Assembly (NCBI GenBank): GCA_023394955.1 | Contig: JAEWZY010000028.1 | Coordinates: forward strand, 1-64,000 | Length of the DNA: 64,000 bases | From: Bacillota bacterium | GTDB lineage: Bacteria > Bacillota > UBA4882 > UBA8346 | Direction: 5' to 3' | Shown here: positions 52,399 to 61,492 of the stretch, one piece after another | Position numbering within the stretch: the first letter of the stretch is position 1 | How the letters are laid out: each line of letters starts with the position of its first letter | Made by a program: the position numbers and the translations under genes | The notes under the pieces: model-generated | Database searches by the model: none | What the model saw: the letters and a program-made list of their open reading frames with translations, nothing else | Told to the model about the DNA's origin: nothing

Positions 52399-53127
52399 AT
52401 GTTGGAAATCAAAGGACTGAAAAAAAGTTACGGCCGGAAAAATGCTTTGAATGGGGTTGATTTTAAAGTGGCCCAGGGAGAAACAGTTGTGATTATGGGG
52501 CCTAGCGGTTGCGGTAAATCAACCTTAATACGGTGTATTAACCGTTTGACCGAACCTGATGAAGGAATAATCAATCTTCAAAACCAGACCATAACCGAAA
52601 TGTCTTTGAATGAGTTATTAAAGGTCCGCCGTAAAATTGGTTTTGTTTTTCAACATTTCAATTTAATCAAGCGGCTAACTATATTAGATAATGTATCAAT
52701 GCCTCTCAGGCTTCATGGAGTTGACTTGGGAGAAGCTGAGCAGCGTGCCAAAGACGCCTTGGGGAAAGTGGGGCTGAGTCATAAATTGGAAGATATTCCG
52801 GAAGAATTAAGCGGTGGGGAACAACAACGGGTGGGAATTGCCCGGGCATTGGCCCTTGAACCGGAAATTATGCTTTGGGATGAACCGACCGCTTCCCTTG
52901 ACCCGATTTTGGTGGGGGAAGTAATTGAAGTAATGGAAGAACTGGTACGGGAAGGTAAGACTACGATGATTATTGTCACCCATGAATTGTTTTTTGCCCG
53001 ACGGGCGGCGGACCGGATCGTATTTATGGATAAGGGGATAATCGTTGAATCGGGAATTCCGGAAGATGTATTGGAACATCCGGTTTCCGAAATCGGCCAA
53101 AAATATCATAATTTATTAAGGTGTTAA
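52399..53127 (+). CDS. ABC transporter ATPase (partner of the large permease)
   Basis: 242 aa ATPase. Walker A GPSGCGKST (~36-44), Q-loop VFQHFNLI, signature LSGGEQQRVGIARA, Walker B MLWDEPTASLDP and H-loop VTHE. In motifs it is nearest the GlnQ/polar-amino-acid type, not the LolD/MacB type usually paired with FtsX-fold permeases. ATG at 52399 is better spaced from GCGGAGG than the ATG at 52390. Directly follows the 842-aa permease, so the pair forms one transporter. Confidence 0.9.
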   Translation: MLEIKGLKKSYGRKNALNGVDFKVAQGETVVIMGPSGCGKSTLIRCINRLTEPDEGIINLQNQTITEMSLNELLKVRRKIGFVFQHFNLIKRLTILDNVSMPLRLHGVDLGEAEQRAKDALGKVGLSHKLEDIPEELSGGEQQRVGIARALALEPEIMLWDEPTASLDPILVGEVIEVMEELVREGKTTMIIVTHELFFARRAADRIVFMDKGIIVESGIPEDVLEHPVSEIGQKYHNLLRC

Positions 53128-53237
53128 TTTTAATTGATCCATGGACAGATATGGGTAACATTATTCTCAATATCTTAATATGTGGTAATGTACTGAATAA
53201 AAGGTAAAAACTATGAAACACTTGAATTATTATTCAC

Positions 53238-53266
53238 TTGACACCGGTTAGAGACTGACATATAAT
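53238..53266 (+). promoter_or_regulatory. Consensus sigma-A promoter of lpxC-fabZ
   Basis: TTGACA at 53238-53243, 17-bp spacer, TATAAT at 53261-53266, both perfect. The leader is about 135 nt. Confidence 0.9.
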
Positions 53267-53406
53267 TTTTGCGAGGTTTCGATAAAAAGTAATTAATATC
53301 TAAAAAATTTCATAGATGCTTGTCGGTTCACGTTAATTTGTTTTCATATTTCCGAATTTGCCAACGGCGGGTTGGCGTGGATGACTATCTAGAAATGGAG
53401 ATACCG

Positions 53407-54276
53407 ATGATTTTACAACAGACCGTCTCTAAAGAAATTGAAATTTCAGGCCAAGCCCTTCAAAGCGGCGCAATGGTAAAGATGAGGATTTATCCTCAGC
53501 CTACTAATACCGGAATCGTCTTTAGCAGATCGGATCTACCTGGAAAACCACGGGTTGAGGCCAGACCGGAAAATGTAATTAGCACTAAAAAAAGTGTTAC
53601 TTTAGGGAAGGGCGGTTGGAAGATCGCAACCATCGAACATTTAATGGCGGTTTTTCACGGGTTGGGTATTGATAACGCTCTGGTTGAGGTGAATGGAGAG
53701 GAATTACCGTCCGGAGACGGCAGCGGCCACGCTTTTGCTGAAAAAATCTTAGAGGCCGATATTACCATCCAGGATCTTCCCAAAAATTTAGTTTATATCA
53801 AAGAGCCCCTTTGGGTTGAAGGAACCGTATTCAAAGGGGAACAGCCCCTAAATGCAATGTTGCTAGCTTTGCCCAGTGATCGGCTGGAGGTCAGTTTCGT
53901 TTTCACCTCCGATCACCCGATCACTGGTAACCAGTATTATCATTTCCAGTTATCAAGGGAGAGGTTTCTTGAGGAAGTCGCTCCAGCGCGAACCATTGCT
54001 TTTACGAAAGAGATCGAGTACTTGCGCAGTCAAGGGCTGGCGATGAGCACTGATTTAAACATTGCGGTAATTGTTGGGGATGACGGCTATCAAAATGAAC
54101 TTCGTTTTCCTGAAGAGATTGTCCGGCATAAAATTTTGGATATCCTTGGCGACCTTTATTTAGCCGGTCCGATTATCGCGCATTTAGTGGCATTTCGTTC
54201 GGGACACGCCCTCGATCTTGAAATGGCTAAAAAAATAACCCAAAAGCAAACTGAGAAAAGTGATAAAAGATTATAA
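53407..54276 (+). CDS. lpxC: UDP-3-O-acyl-N-acetylglucosamine deacetylase
   Basis: 289 aa zinc deacetylase, the committed step of lipid A synthesis. MILQQTVSKEIEISGQAL is the canonical start; the open frame continues upstream but lacks an RBS, while GGAG lies five bases before ATG 53407. Motifs: IATIEHLMAVFHGLGIDNA (zinc His with Glu), PSGDGSGHAF, FTSDHPITG, APARTIAF, HKILDILGDLYL (zinc His and Asp) and FRSGHALDLEM (general-acid His). Under a strong promoter; fabZ follows. Confidence 0.95.
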   Translation: MILQQTVSKEIEISGQALQSGAMVKMRIYPQPTNTGIVFSRSDLPGKPRVEARPENVISTKKSVTLGKGGWKIATIEHLMAVFHGLGIDNALVEVNGEELPSGDGSGHAFAEKILEADITIQDLPKNLVYIKEPLWVEGTVFKGEQPLNAMLLALPSDRLEVSFVFTSDHPITGNQYYHFQLSRERFLEEVAPARTIAFTKEIEYLRSQGLAMSTDLNIAVIVGDDGYQNELRFPEEIVRHKILDILGDLYLAGPIIAHLVAFRSGHALDLEMAKKITQKQTEKSDKRL

Positions 54277-54314
54277 TTCCAATTATGAGCGAAGATCGAG
54301 TAGGAGGTTAAGTA

Positions 54315-54740
54315 ATGTTTGATATTAATCAAATAAAAGCAATGTTACCCCATCGTTATCCTTTTTTATTAGTGGATCGGGTCTTGGAGTTAGTCCCTAA
54401 GCGAAGATTGGTAGCATTAAAAAACGTTACGGCGAACGAGCAATTTTTTAACGGTCATTTTCCACAAAGACCGGTTATGCCTGGAGTGCTAATCATTGAA
54501 AGTATGGCCCAAGCCGCCGGTTTAGTTATGTTATCCGAGGAAGAGCACAAAGGGAAAATACCTTATTTTACTGGAATTGATAAAGCTCGTTTTCGAAAGC
54601 CGATTGTTCCCGGGGATCAGGTTATTATCGAAATTGACGTAATTCGGATTAAAGGCAATGTGGGACGGGCCAAAGCTGTCGCCAAAGTTGATAATCAAGT
54701 GGCGACTGAAGCCGAATTAATGTTCGTGATGGGCGAATAA
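54315..54740 (+). CDS. fabZ: 3-hydroxyacyl-ACP dehydratase
   Basis: 141 aa hot-dog enzyme removing water from 3-hydroxyacyl-ACP in fatty-acid synthesis. Active site in HFPQRPVMPGVLIIESMAQAAG (His, with the later Glu), and FRKPIVPGDQVIIEI. Its substrate is shared with LpxA/LpxD, which is why fabZ commonly sits between lpx genes in diderms. RBS GTAGGAGG. Confidence 0.96.
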   Translation: MFDINQIKAMLPHRYPFLLVDRVLELVPKRRLVALKNVTANEQFFNGHFPQRPVMPGVLIIESMAQAAGLVMLSEEEHKGKIPYFTGIDKARFRKPIVPGDQVIIEIDVIRIKGNVGRAKAVAKVDNQVATEAELMFVMGE

Positions 54741-54918
54741 AATATTTCATTTCAGGCAATTGGAATCAAAATCATTAGCATTTGAAAGATAATTGCAGAT
54801 AAAGTTATTTCCCCCCGGTTTTTGCCTGTCCATTCTTAATACATAGATTACGATATTAATAATACTTATCCTAATAATTTTTTGACTAAACTTTATTTAT
54901 AAACAGGGGGCCTTTATT

Positions 54919-55725
54919 ATGCAGCTAATCGATTCCAAAGTTATCAATCTCAGAGAGATTCATTCTACCGCAATTGTACATCCCAGTGCTAAACTGGGTC
55001 GCAATGTGATTGTCGGCCCCTACGCTATAATTGGAGAAAATGTAGAGATTGGCGATGATTGTGTTATCGGCCCTCACGTAGTTATTGAAGGTTGGACGAC
55101 TATCGGTGCGGGAAACCGGTTCTTCCATGGCGGTTCAATCGGATGCGAACCTCAGGATTTGAAATTTAAAGGCGAAAAAAGTTTTCTCTTCATCGGAGAT
55201 AATAATATCTTTCGCGAGAATGTTACTATCTCCAGAGGAACTGATGGTGGCGGCGGCGAAACGAGAATTGGGAACAACAATCTCTTTATGGCATATTCTC
55301 ATGTTGCTCATGACTGCCAGTTGAGTAATAATATTATTCTCGGAAATTGTTCAGCGCTAGCCGGCCATGTTGTGGTTGAAGACCGAGCGATTATCAGCGG
55401 ATTAAGCGGAGTCCATCAGTTTTGTAAAGTTGGTAAAATGGCGATGGTCGGTTTTTCATCCAAAATTGTCAAAGACATTCCGCCTTTTATTTTAGTAGAT
55501 GGAAATCCGGCTAAAGTATCCGGCATCAATGTGGTTGGTCTGCGTCGTAACGGCATCGAATCCAATATTCGGGATGAAATCAAAAGAGCATACCGGATCT
55601 TGTATCGTTCCAATCATACCATCGGCAAAGCCATTGAGCAAATGGAACAGGAACTGCAGGGAACTGCTGAAATCGACCATTTTATTCGTTTCCTGCGCAG
55701 TGCGGAAAGGGGTATTCTTCGTTAA
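54919..55725 (+). CDS. lpxA: UDP-N-acetylglucosamine acyltransferase
   Basis: 268 aa left-handed beta-helix acyltransferase, first reaction of lipid A synthesis. Many hexapeptide turns (IHSTAIVHPSAKLGRNVIVGPYAIIGENVEIG split over them); catalytic His in AYSHVAHDCQL; GGSIGCEPQDLKFKGE, LSGVHQFCKVGKMAMVG and a helical C-terminus with DGNPAKVSGINVVGLRRNGI follow. RBS AGGGGGCC. Separated from fabZ by 178 bp, in which I see no gene. Confidence 0.96.
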   Translation: MQLIDSKVINLREIHSTAIVHPSAKLGRNVIVGPYAIIGENVEIGDDCVIGPHVVIEGWTTIGAGNRFFHGGSIGCEPQDLKFKGEKSFLFIGDNNIFRENVTISRGTDGGGGETRIGNNNLFMAYSHVAHDCQLSNNIILGNCSALAGHVVVEDRAIISGLSGVHQFCKVGKMAMVGFSSKIVKDIPPFILVDGNPAKVSGINVVGLRRNGIESNIRDEIKRAYRILYRSNHTIGKAIEQMEQELQGTAEIDHFIRFLRSAERGILR

Positions 55726-55820
55726 TTAGTTAAGTTCCGCTTTGGGCTTTAAATCAGTTGTTTATGAAAAACTGGTAGAAATCTATTGAGATGTATTATA
55801 ATATTGGAGTATCTTTTGAT

Positions 55821-55846
55821 AAGACTAGACTATGTCTAGTCTTTTT
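55821..55846 (+). terminator. Terminator-like hairpin just before lpxI
   Basis: AAGACTAGAC and GTCTAGTCTT, perfect 10-bp stem, 3-nt loop, then TTT. It lies 14 bp before the lpxI ribosome site, and a TATAAT at 55797-55802 precedes it. It could attenuate lpxI expression. Confidence 0.6.
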
Positions 55847-55873
55847 AAATTCAACCAGCAAGGAGTGTTTGCG

Positions 55874-56677
55874 ATGGAGGGGATAAAACCCATCGGCTTA
55901 TTGGCGGGACGCGATAATTTACCTTTTCAGGTCATAGCTGAGATTAAAAGGAGAAAATTCAAAAGTGTTGTGGTTGGGTTAAAAGGCGAGGTCGCTCCCG
56001 GAATTGCGGAAATAGCCGATGTTTTTTTGGAAATAGAAGCCGGACATATTGAAAAGATGGTTGATTTTTTCAAACAAGAAAATGTCGTTGAAATGGTTAT
56101 GGCTGGGAAAGTAGGGAAAGGGGCTATTTTCAAAGGAGGATTCGACCGGAGATTTGAACAGATGCTTCAGGAACTTCCCGAAAAAAATGACGATTCCATA
56201 TTGTTAGCTATAGTTCAGGAGTTTGAAAAAAACGAGATTCATGTTGCGAAACAAACCGAGTATCTTCGTGAACTTTTAGCTTCCAAGGGGCCGATTTTAG
56301 GACAGGTTACACCTGGTGAATCAATGGATTTACAATTAGGTTTTAGAATGGCTAAAGCCATCGGCGATTTGGATATCGGCCAGAGTGTGGTGGTTAAACA
56401 AGGAGTAATCTTAGCGGTTGAAGCTATCGAAGGCACTGATGAGGCAATAATTCGCGGCGGTAAGTTGGGCGGCCCCGGAGTCGTAGTGGTTAAGGTAAGC
56501 AAACCTAAGCAGGATGAGCGTTTTGACGTTCCGACCGTCGGCCGGACAACCATTGAATCCATGGGTAAGATAGAAGCTAAGGTTTTAGGAATTGAGGCGG
56601 AAAAAACGTTGGTTACCAATCGGGAGGAAATGTTAGCCTTAGCAAAAGAGCTTAATATTAAAATCATCGCTTTATAA
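55874..56677 (+). CDS. lpxI: UDP-2,3-diacylglucosamine pyrophosphatase, LpxI type
   Basis: 267 aa. LpxI replaces LpxH in many diderms and makes lipid X from UDP-diacylglucosamine. Marks: IGLLAGRDNLPFQVIAEI, VMAGKVGKGAIF, GQVTPGESMDLQLGF and VKQGVILAVEAIEGTDEAIIRGG with the catalytic Asp region, then the GGPGVVVVKVSKPKQDERFDVPTVG segment. ATG at 55874 with AAGGAGTG; an upstream ATG at 55832 falls inside the hairpin. lpxB does not follow. Confidence 0.93.
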   Translation: MEGIKPIGLLAGRDNLPFQVIAEIKRRKFKSVVVGLKGEVAPGIAEIADVFLEIEAGHIEKMVDFFKQENVVEMVMAGKVGKGAIFKGGFDRRFEQMLQELPEKNDDSILLAIVQEFEKNEIHVAKQTEYLRELLASKGPILGQVTPGESMDLQLGFRMAKAIGDLDIGQSVVVKQGVILAVEAIEGTDEAIIRGGKLGGPGVVVVKVSKPKQDERFDVPTVGRTTIESMGKIEAKVLGIEAEKTLVTNREEMLALAKELNIKIIAL

Positions 56678-56949
56678 GGGCGGTTTTGCTTCAATTATGA
56701 AACTTCATGCAATACATCTGATTCGTAGATATTATGTTAAGGTTTTACAGCGGCAGGATTTTGAGATTAGATGGTGAATTGTAAACCGATAAAGTAAAAT
56801 TATAAGCATTCGTTATAAGTATTGGAATTTCCTAACCGGATTCACTTTTAAGCGTCTGCTTTTTTTCAACATTCGGCTAAGGAAATATCGGGTAAAAATA
56901 GATTTTAAGAACTTAACGGGATCTCGATAACTTTATTAAGGAAAAGCTG

Positions 56950-57522
56950 ATGACCAAAATTAACCTGACATTTAAAAAGAAGTGGCTGTTGCTTCTGATA
57001 ACAATTTTGTTGGCGGCGAGCGCTTATTTCCTATTATCATCTTTATTTCATGCTGTTTCCAATAAGCAAGAAGCTTTGGTGGGAGAAGGAAAGCTTCAAA
57101 TCAATTCGGATGAATTCACCGGGTTAGTATTGAAAATCCCGGGAGCGGAAAAAAACGGTTATTGGGAATTGAATGTAGCACGATTAGAGAGCAAGGATGA
57201 TTTCGGCTTGTTAACAGAGATCAACGGTGAATATTTATTGAACAAGCAGCCGATTTATTATATTTCCGCTGAGTCGGGGATAATTCTATGGAAAACACGG
57301 GTTTTACAGCTAACCGGAAAAGTGAATTTAAAGACCAATGACGGGAAGGTACTCAGGGCTGAAAAAATAGCTTGGGACCCTAATGTCCGTAGAGTTACAG
57401 CTGAAAAAGAGGTGGTGTTGGAATCGCCGGGTTTGACGATCTCTATGGAAAAATTTGACGGTGATTTAAACTTTGAACAGGTAAAAATAACTGGAATGAC
57501 TAAAGCGTTTTATCGAAGGTGA
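56950..57522 (+). CDS. lptC: LPS export system protein LptC
   Basis: 190 aa bitopic protein: TM at ~12-30, then a periplasmic beta-jellyroll (AKTDEFTG-like GLVLKIPGAEKNGYWELNV; NLKTNDGKVLRAEKIAWDPN; FDGDLNFEQVKITG) that takes LPS from LptBFG and passes it to LptA. 272 bp separate it from lpxI. It overlaps the next frame closely (AGG TGA before the lptA start). Confidence 0.8.
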   Translation: MTKINLTFKKKWLLLLITILLAASAYFLLSSLFHAVSNKQEALVGEGKLQINSDEFTGLVLKIPGAEKNGYWELNVARLESKDDFGLLTEINGEYLLNKQPIYYISAESGIILWKTRVLQLTGKVNLKTNDGKVLRAEKIAWDPNVRRVTAEKEVVLESPGLTISMEKFDGDLNFEQVKITGMTKAFYRR

Positions 57523-57527
57523 TCGAC

Positions 57528-58235
57528 ATGTTTAAGAACTTTTGTAAAGTATTGGTTATTGTTTTATTATTTTCTACGACGGTTTTGGCCGAGGCTGAAC
57601 TGGAATTAGTTGCGCCTGGAGGAGGAGAAGCCGATCTCCGGAAAAATATAATGAAATATTATGCCGACGGCTCTAGTTTGGTTGTGGCAAATTGGGGTAA
57701 TTTTAAGCTGGAAGCGGAATCTTTGGAATACCATAATGAAAAATCGACTCTTCAGGGGAATGGGATGATTAAGTTGACCCAAAAGGAGCCTTATCGCGAG
57801 CTGAGGAGCGAACAATTTTTGGCTGATTTAAACCGGGATCATTTTAACGCTAACGGTTCTGTCGAAATAAAGTATGACAATAACACCAATATTAAGGGCG
57901 AACACTTGGATTGGGAATTACAGACCGAGCTATTTAACTTAACCGGAGATGTTGTTCTCAATTATTCCGGGTGGAAAATGACCGGGGAGAAAATTGAAGG
58001 GAATATTAATTCCGGCCTCTTTACTATTTTTGGACAAGTCCAAGCTATTAATAGGGAAAACAGCATGCGGGCGGGACGGGTGATTTTTGACCGTTCCATC
58101 GAAAAAATAACTTTACTGGAGGATCCGGTAGTAATTAACGGTAAGAATGAATTATCCGCTACTGAAATTATCTATGACTTAAAAACTAAAAAAGTATCAG
58201 CTTCCGGAGTGGTTAAATCGCGGGTGATCGAGTAA
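57528..58235 (+). CDS. lptA: LptA-like periplasmic LPS bridge protein
   Basis: 235 aa OstA/LptA beta-jellyroll protein that forms the bridge carrying LPS across the periplasm. Signal peptide ~1-22 (MFKNFCKVLVIVLLF..VLAEA). Repeating strands: LEAESLEYHNEKSTLQGNG, RSEQFLADLNRDHFNANGSV, IKGEHLDWELQTELFNLTGDV, MTGEKIEGNINSGLFTIFG and ATEIIYDLKTKKVSASG, about five OstA-type repeats, longer than E. coli LptA. ATG at 57528 has AAGGTG seven bases before; GTG at 57519 is an alternative. Confidence 0.85.
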   Translation: MFKNFCKVLVIVLLFSTTVLAEAELELVAPGGGEADLRKNIMKYYADGSSLVVANWGNFKLEAESLEYHNEKSTLQGNGMIKLTQKEPYRELRSEQFLADLNRDHFNANGSVEIKYDNNTNIKGEHLDWELQTELFNLTGDVVLNYSGWKMTGEKIEGNINSGLFTIFGQVQAINRENSMRAGRVIFDRSIEKITLLEDPVVINGKNELSATEIIYDLKTKKVSASGVVKSRVIE

Positions 58236-58255
58236 AAGGGAGTGGAGGGCAGTTA

Positions 58256-58975
58256 ATGTCGATTTATGTTCAAGGGTTGGTAAAGGAATATCAGCATCGC
58301 CGTGTGGTTAAAGGTGTTGATTTATTGGTAAACCCCGGTGAAGTGGTAGGGCTTTTAGGGCCGAATGGAGCCGGAAAAACTACTACCTTTTATATGATTG
58401 TCGGTTTAGAGCGTTGTGACGCGGGAACAATTCGGATTGACGATAATGATGTGACCACGCTACCGATGCATGTCCGAGCTAAATACGGTGTTAGCTATTT
58501 AGCCCAGGAAGCCTCGGTTTTTCGCAAACTAACAGTCGAAGAAAATATTTTAGCAATTTTAGAACTTACCGATTTGCCCCGTTCCTATCGGAAAAACCGA
58601 TGTGACCAGTTGTTGGAAGAGTTCAGACTCGGGCATATCCGGAAAAGTTTTGGTTATATGCTTTCCGGAGGCGAACGACGTCGGGTTGAAATCGCTAGAG
58701 CATTGGCAATGGAACCCAAATACATTTTGTTGGATGAGCCATTTACCGGAGTAGACCCAATTGCAGTCGCTGACATTCAGGATGTAATTGATGATTTGCG
58801 TGAAAAGGGCATGGGGATTTTAATTACCGACCATAGCGTCAGAGAAACGCTGGCTATTACTGATCGGGCATATATTATGTATGCAGGGGATATTCTGGTT
58901 TCCGGCAGTTCGGACCAGATTGCCAACGATGAAGACGCTAAACGCTTGTATTTAGGAGATCGTTTTATTATGTAG
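58256..58975 (+). CDS. lptB: LPS export ATPase
   Basis: 239 aa ATPase of the LptBFG extractor, powering LPS movement out of the inner membrane. Walker A GPNGAGKTT, Q-loop YLAQEASVFRKLTVEEN (typical of LptB), signature LSGGERRRVEIARA, Walker B ILLDEPFTGVDPIAV, H-loop ITDHSVRETL. RBS GGAGTGGAGG. 20 bp after lptA. Confidence 0.96.
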   Translation: MSIYVQGLVKEYQHRRVVKGVDLLVNPGEVVGLLGPNGAGKTTTFYMIVGLERCDAGTIRIDDNDVTTLPMHVRAKYGVSYLAQEASVFRKLTVEENILAILELTDLPRSYRKNRCDQLLEEFRLGHIRKSFGYMLSGGERRRVEIARALAMEPKYILLDEPFTGVDPIAVADIQDVIDDLREKGMGILITDHSVRETLAITDRAYIMYAGDILVSGSSDQIANDEDAKRLYLGDRFIM

Positions 58976-59088
58976 TAAGTAGTCCCCACAATGTTCGATG
59001 CTTTAAAATATCGTTATTGATCCCAAAGGAATAATAGGAAAATTGTTGCGGATTGACAAACAGTTGCATCCATATGGGGCTGCAATTA

Positions 59089-59109
59089 GTTGTAACCTGT
59101 GGTTACAAC
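59089..59109. promoter_or_regulatory. Inverted repeat before lptF/G, possible operator
   Basis: Perfect 9-bp arms (GTTGTAACC and its complement) around TGT, 34 bp before the lptF/G start. A TTGACA lies at 59053-59058 but no matching -10 is clear. Confidence 0.4.
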
Positions 59110-59142
59110 GAACGTTAGCATTTTCGATGCAGGAGGATCACG

Positions 59143-60228
59143 ATGAAGATTCTTTCCAAATATTTGACTAAAGAGATATTAGGCCCATTTCTATTTGGCC
59201 TGTTCGCCTTCTTGAGTATTTTTTCCGGTTTACTCTTTATCGATTTACTCAAAGACGCCGAACAATATCACTTATCGATCTTCTTTATTTTGAAACTGTT
59301 ATTGTTGAAGTTGCCGGAATATGTAACTCAGTGTACTCCCATAGCTGTTTTGCTGGCGGCTTTATTAGGCATGGGGAAATTGACCAGCCATAGTGAGACC
59401 ATTGCCATGCGGGCCGGTGGTTTAAGTTATTCAAAATTGGCGGCGCCGGTATTAGTGCTGGGTTTAATGGTTAGTGTCACCGGCGTTTTATTCAACGAAT
59501 ATCTAGTGCCTTTTACCACCCGCGGTTATGATGAACTTAAAAGGGAGGCCGCTTCCAAGGAAGCTTCGGCTGTAATCTATCATTTTAAGCAGGATTTTTA
59601 TACCAAAGGCGTTTTAGCGAAAAGGATTTATGCTAGACGCTATGACCCGACGGCTAAAAAATTTAGCAAAGTAAATATTATCGAATTCAATCAGGGAAAA
59701 GCCAGCCGTTTGATTGAGGCTGTGGATATGCATTGGAAGGATGGGGAAGGTTGGATCTTTGAAAACGGGATTATCTATCAATTTTTGACCGATAGTTTCT
59801 ATTCGGTTATTATCGATAAAGGACGGGTCCATTATCAATTAAACCTCACTCCGAACGAGATTAAGCAGTTGGATGAAGATCCCGAGTATAAAAGTATTAC
59901 TGAATTAAGTAAATACATTGACCGGTTCTTCCCCGAAGGAGATAAACGCCGGGAATTGTTGGTCGAATTGCATACTAAATTTGCCATACCCTTTGCCAGC
60001 TTTATCTTTGCGCTCTTGGGTACTCCTTTGGCCTTGCAGCCGCAACGCCGTTCGAATGCGGCCGGGTTTGGATTATGCATTATCTTTATCTTAATATGGT
60101 ATGGGTTAATGGGTTTGGGCAATGCCTTGGGCAGAGGCGGTTCAATTCCGCCGTTTATCGGGGCTTGGTTACCCAATTTCGTCCTTGCCGGTTACGGTTT
60201 ATATGTCTTCACAAAGGTTAAGAATTAA
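59143..60228 (+). CDS. LptF/LptG-family LPS export permease
   Basis: 361 aa YjgP/YjgQ permease, six TMs with a periplasmic jellyroll between TM3 and TM4 (~135-260). Marks: MKILSKYLTKEILGPFLFGL, LLKLPEYVTQCTPIAVLLAALLGMGKLTSHSETIAMRAGG split over TM2-3, and FALLGTPLALQPQRRSNAAGFG near TM4. Only one such gene is in the window; E. coli needs LptF plus LptG, so here it may act as a homodimer or a second copy lies elsewhere. RBS GCAGGAGG. Confidence 0.93.
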   Translation: MKILSKYLTKEILGPFLFGLFAFLSIFSGLLFIDLLKDAEQYHLSIFFILKLLLLKLPEYVTQCTPIAVLLAALLGMGKLTSHSETIAMRAGGLSYSKLAAPVLVLGLMVSVTGVLFNEYLVPFTTRGYDELKREAASKEASAVIYHFKQDFYTKGVLAKRIYARRYDPTAKKFSKVNIIEFNQGKASRLIEAVDMHWKDGEGWIFENGIIYQFLTDSFYSVIIDKGRVHYQLNLTPNEIKQLDEDPEYKSITELSKYIDRFFPEGDKRRELLVELHTKFAIPFASFIFALLGTPLALQPQRRSNAAGFGLCIIFILIWYGLMGLGNALGRGGSIPPFIGAWLPNFVLAGYGLYVFTKVKN

Positions 60229-60241
60229 GGCGGGAGATTAA

Positions 60242-61492
60242 ATGATAGGATACATGGTAATAGCCATGGTGATCATCTTCAGCGGCTTGCTGGCTTTATT
60301 AGGAGATAGGGTCGGAATGAAGGTCGGTAAAAAAAGACTTAGTCTCTTTGGGATGAGGCCCAAGTATACTTCGATGGTTATTACAGTTTTGACCGGTTTT
60401 TTCATTGCCGGGTTAACTTTAATGATTTTAAGCTTATTCTCCGACTATGCGCATACGGCAATTTTCCGGCTGAAGGAAATTCGGGATGAGCTAGCGGCTA
60501 CTACTAATCAAGTGCAGCTTCTAACTGATCAATTTCTACAAAAGGAAGATGAATATAAGAGTCTTACCGATAAGCATCAAAAGCTTCTTCAGGATTTGGA
60601 GATAGTCATTACTGAACGAATGAAAAAAGAAGAGCAACTAATAAAGGTTGAAGAAGAGTATCTTTCAGCCCGGAAGAATTTAAAAACAACAACTGAAGAA
60701 TTAACTTTAGCCCAAAAACGTTCCCAAAATTTAGCCAAGATAAATGAAGACTTACAGAACCAAATTACTAATTTGAATTTACAAGAAACCAGATTGAATC
60801 AACAGATTCAAAACTTAGAGGGTTGGCTCAAAAGTCTGGAAGACCGACATCAAACCATCGTTGGTAAACCGATCATCTTTTATGTTGGGGAGATACTAGT
60901 GGCTGGGGTGACTAATCCTGACGAAGTTTCCGATAAAACTTTTGAGAAGGTCATTGAGCCTCTTCTCAATGAGGCTAATCAAATCGCCTTGAAGCGAGGA
61001 GCCAGGATCCCGGGGAAATCCGATTATGCGCTCCGGATATCGCCGCATCGAATTGCTGAAGTAAACCGTGAAATAGCAGCTTCAGAAGATGCCGCTGTGT
61101 TGCGGGTAACGGTTGAGAGAAACTCGGTCGCCGGTGAGCCGTTGATCGCGACTCTAGAGGTCTTTCCCAATCAGCGGATATTTAGAATGGGTGAAATTAT
61201 TGTTGGAACTAAGCTGTTAAGCGCCGCGTCCGAATCTGATCTTCGAGACCAGTTGTTGAGCTTACTAATATTGGCTATTAATAAAGCTATTGAAAAAGGG
61301 ATCATTACCGATGGGCAAAATTTGCGGAATGTGATTTCTATCTCTGAAATTGCCAATATTATTAGCCGGATCAAAGAAAATAATCATGCTGTATATGAAG
61401 TTTCGGTAATTGCCGGTGTTGATATCCATCGGATCGATCCGTTCCGCGTCAAACTGGAGCTACAAGATTTAAAGGAGGCTGACCCAAAATAG
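60242..61492 (+). CDS. DUF3084 membrane protein
   Basis: 416 aa. TM1 ~1-22, TM2 ~43-64, then a long coiled coil (~75-205, e.g. LQNQITNLNLQETRLNQQIQ split) and a C-terminal alpha/beta domain (~215-410) with PIIFYVGEILVAG and the sugar-free DUF3084 pattern. The family is found in cyanobacteria and diderm Firmicutes near lpt genes; function unknown, an envelope-spanning role is inferred. RBS GGCGGGAG. The last TAG overlaps the start of the next gene. Confidence 0.85.
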   Translation: MIGYMVIAMVIIFSGLLALLGDRVGMKVGKKRLSLFGMRPKYTSMVITVLTGFFIAGLTLMILSLFSDYAHTAIFRLKEIRDELAATTNQVQLLTDQFLQKEDEYKSLTDKHQKLLQDLEIVITERMKKEEQLIKVEEEYLSARKNLKTTTEELTLAQKRSQNLAKINEDLQNQITNLNLQETRLNQQIQNLEGWLKSLEDRHQTIVGKPIIFYVGEILVAGVTNPDEVSDKTFEKVIEPLLNEANQIALKRGARIPGKSDYALRISPHRIAEVNREIAASEDAAVLRVTVERNSVAGEPLIATLEVFPNQRIFRMGEIIVGTKLLSAASESDLRDQLLSLLILAINKAIEKGIITDGQNLRNVISISEIANIISRIKENNHAVYEVSVIAGVDIHRIDPFRVKLELQDLKEADPK

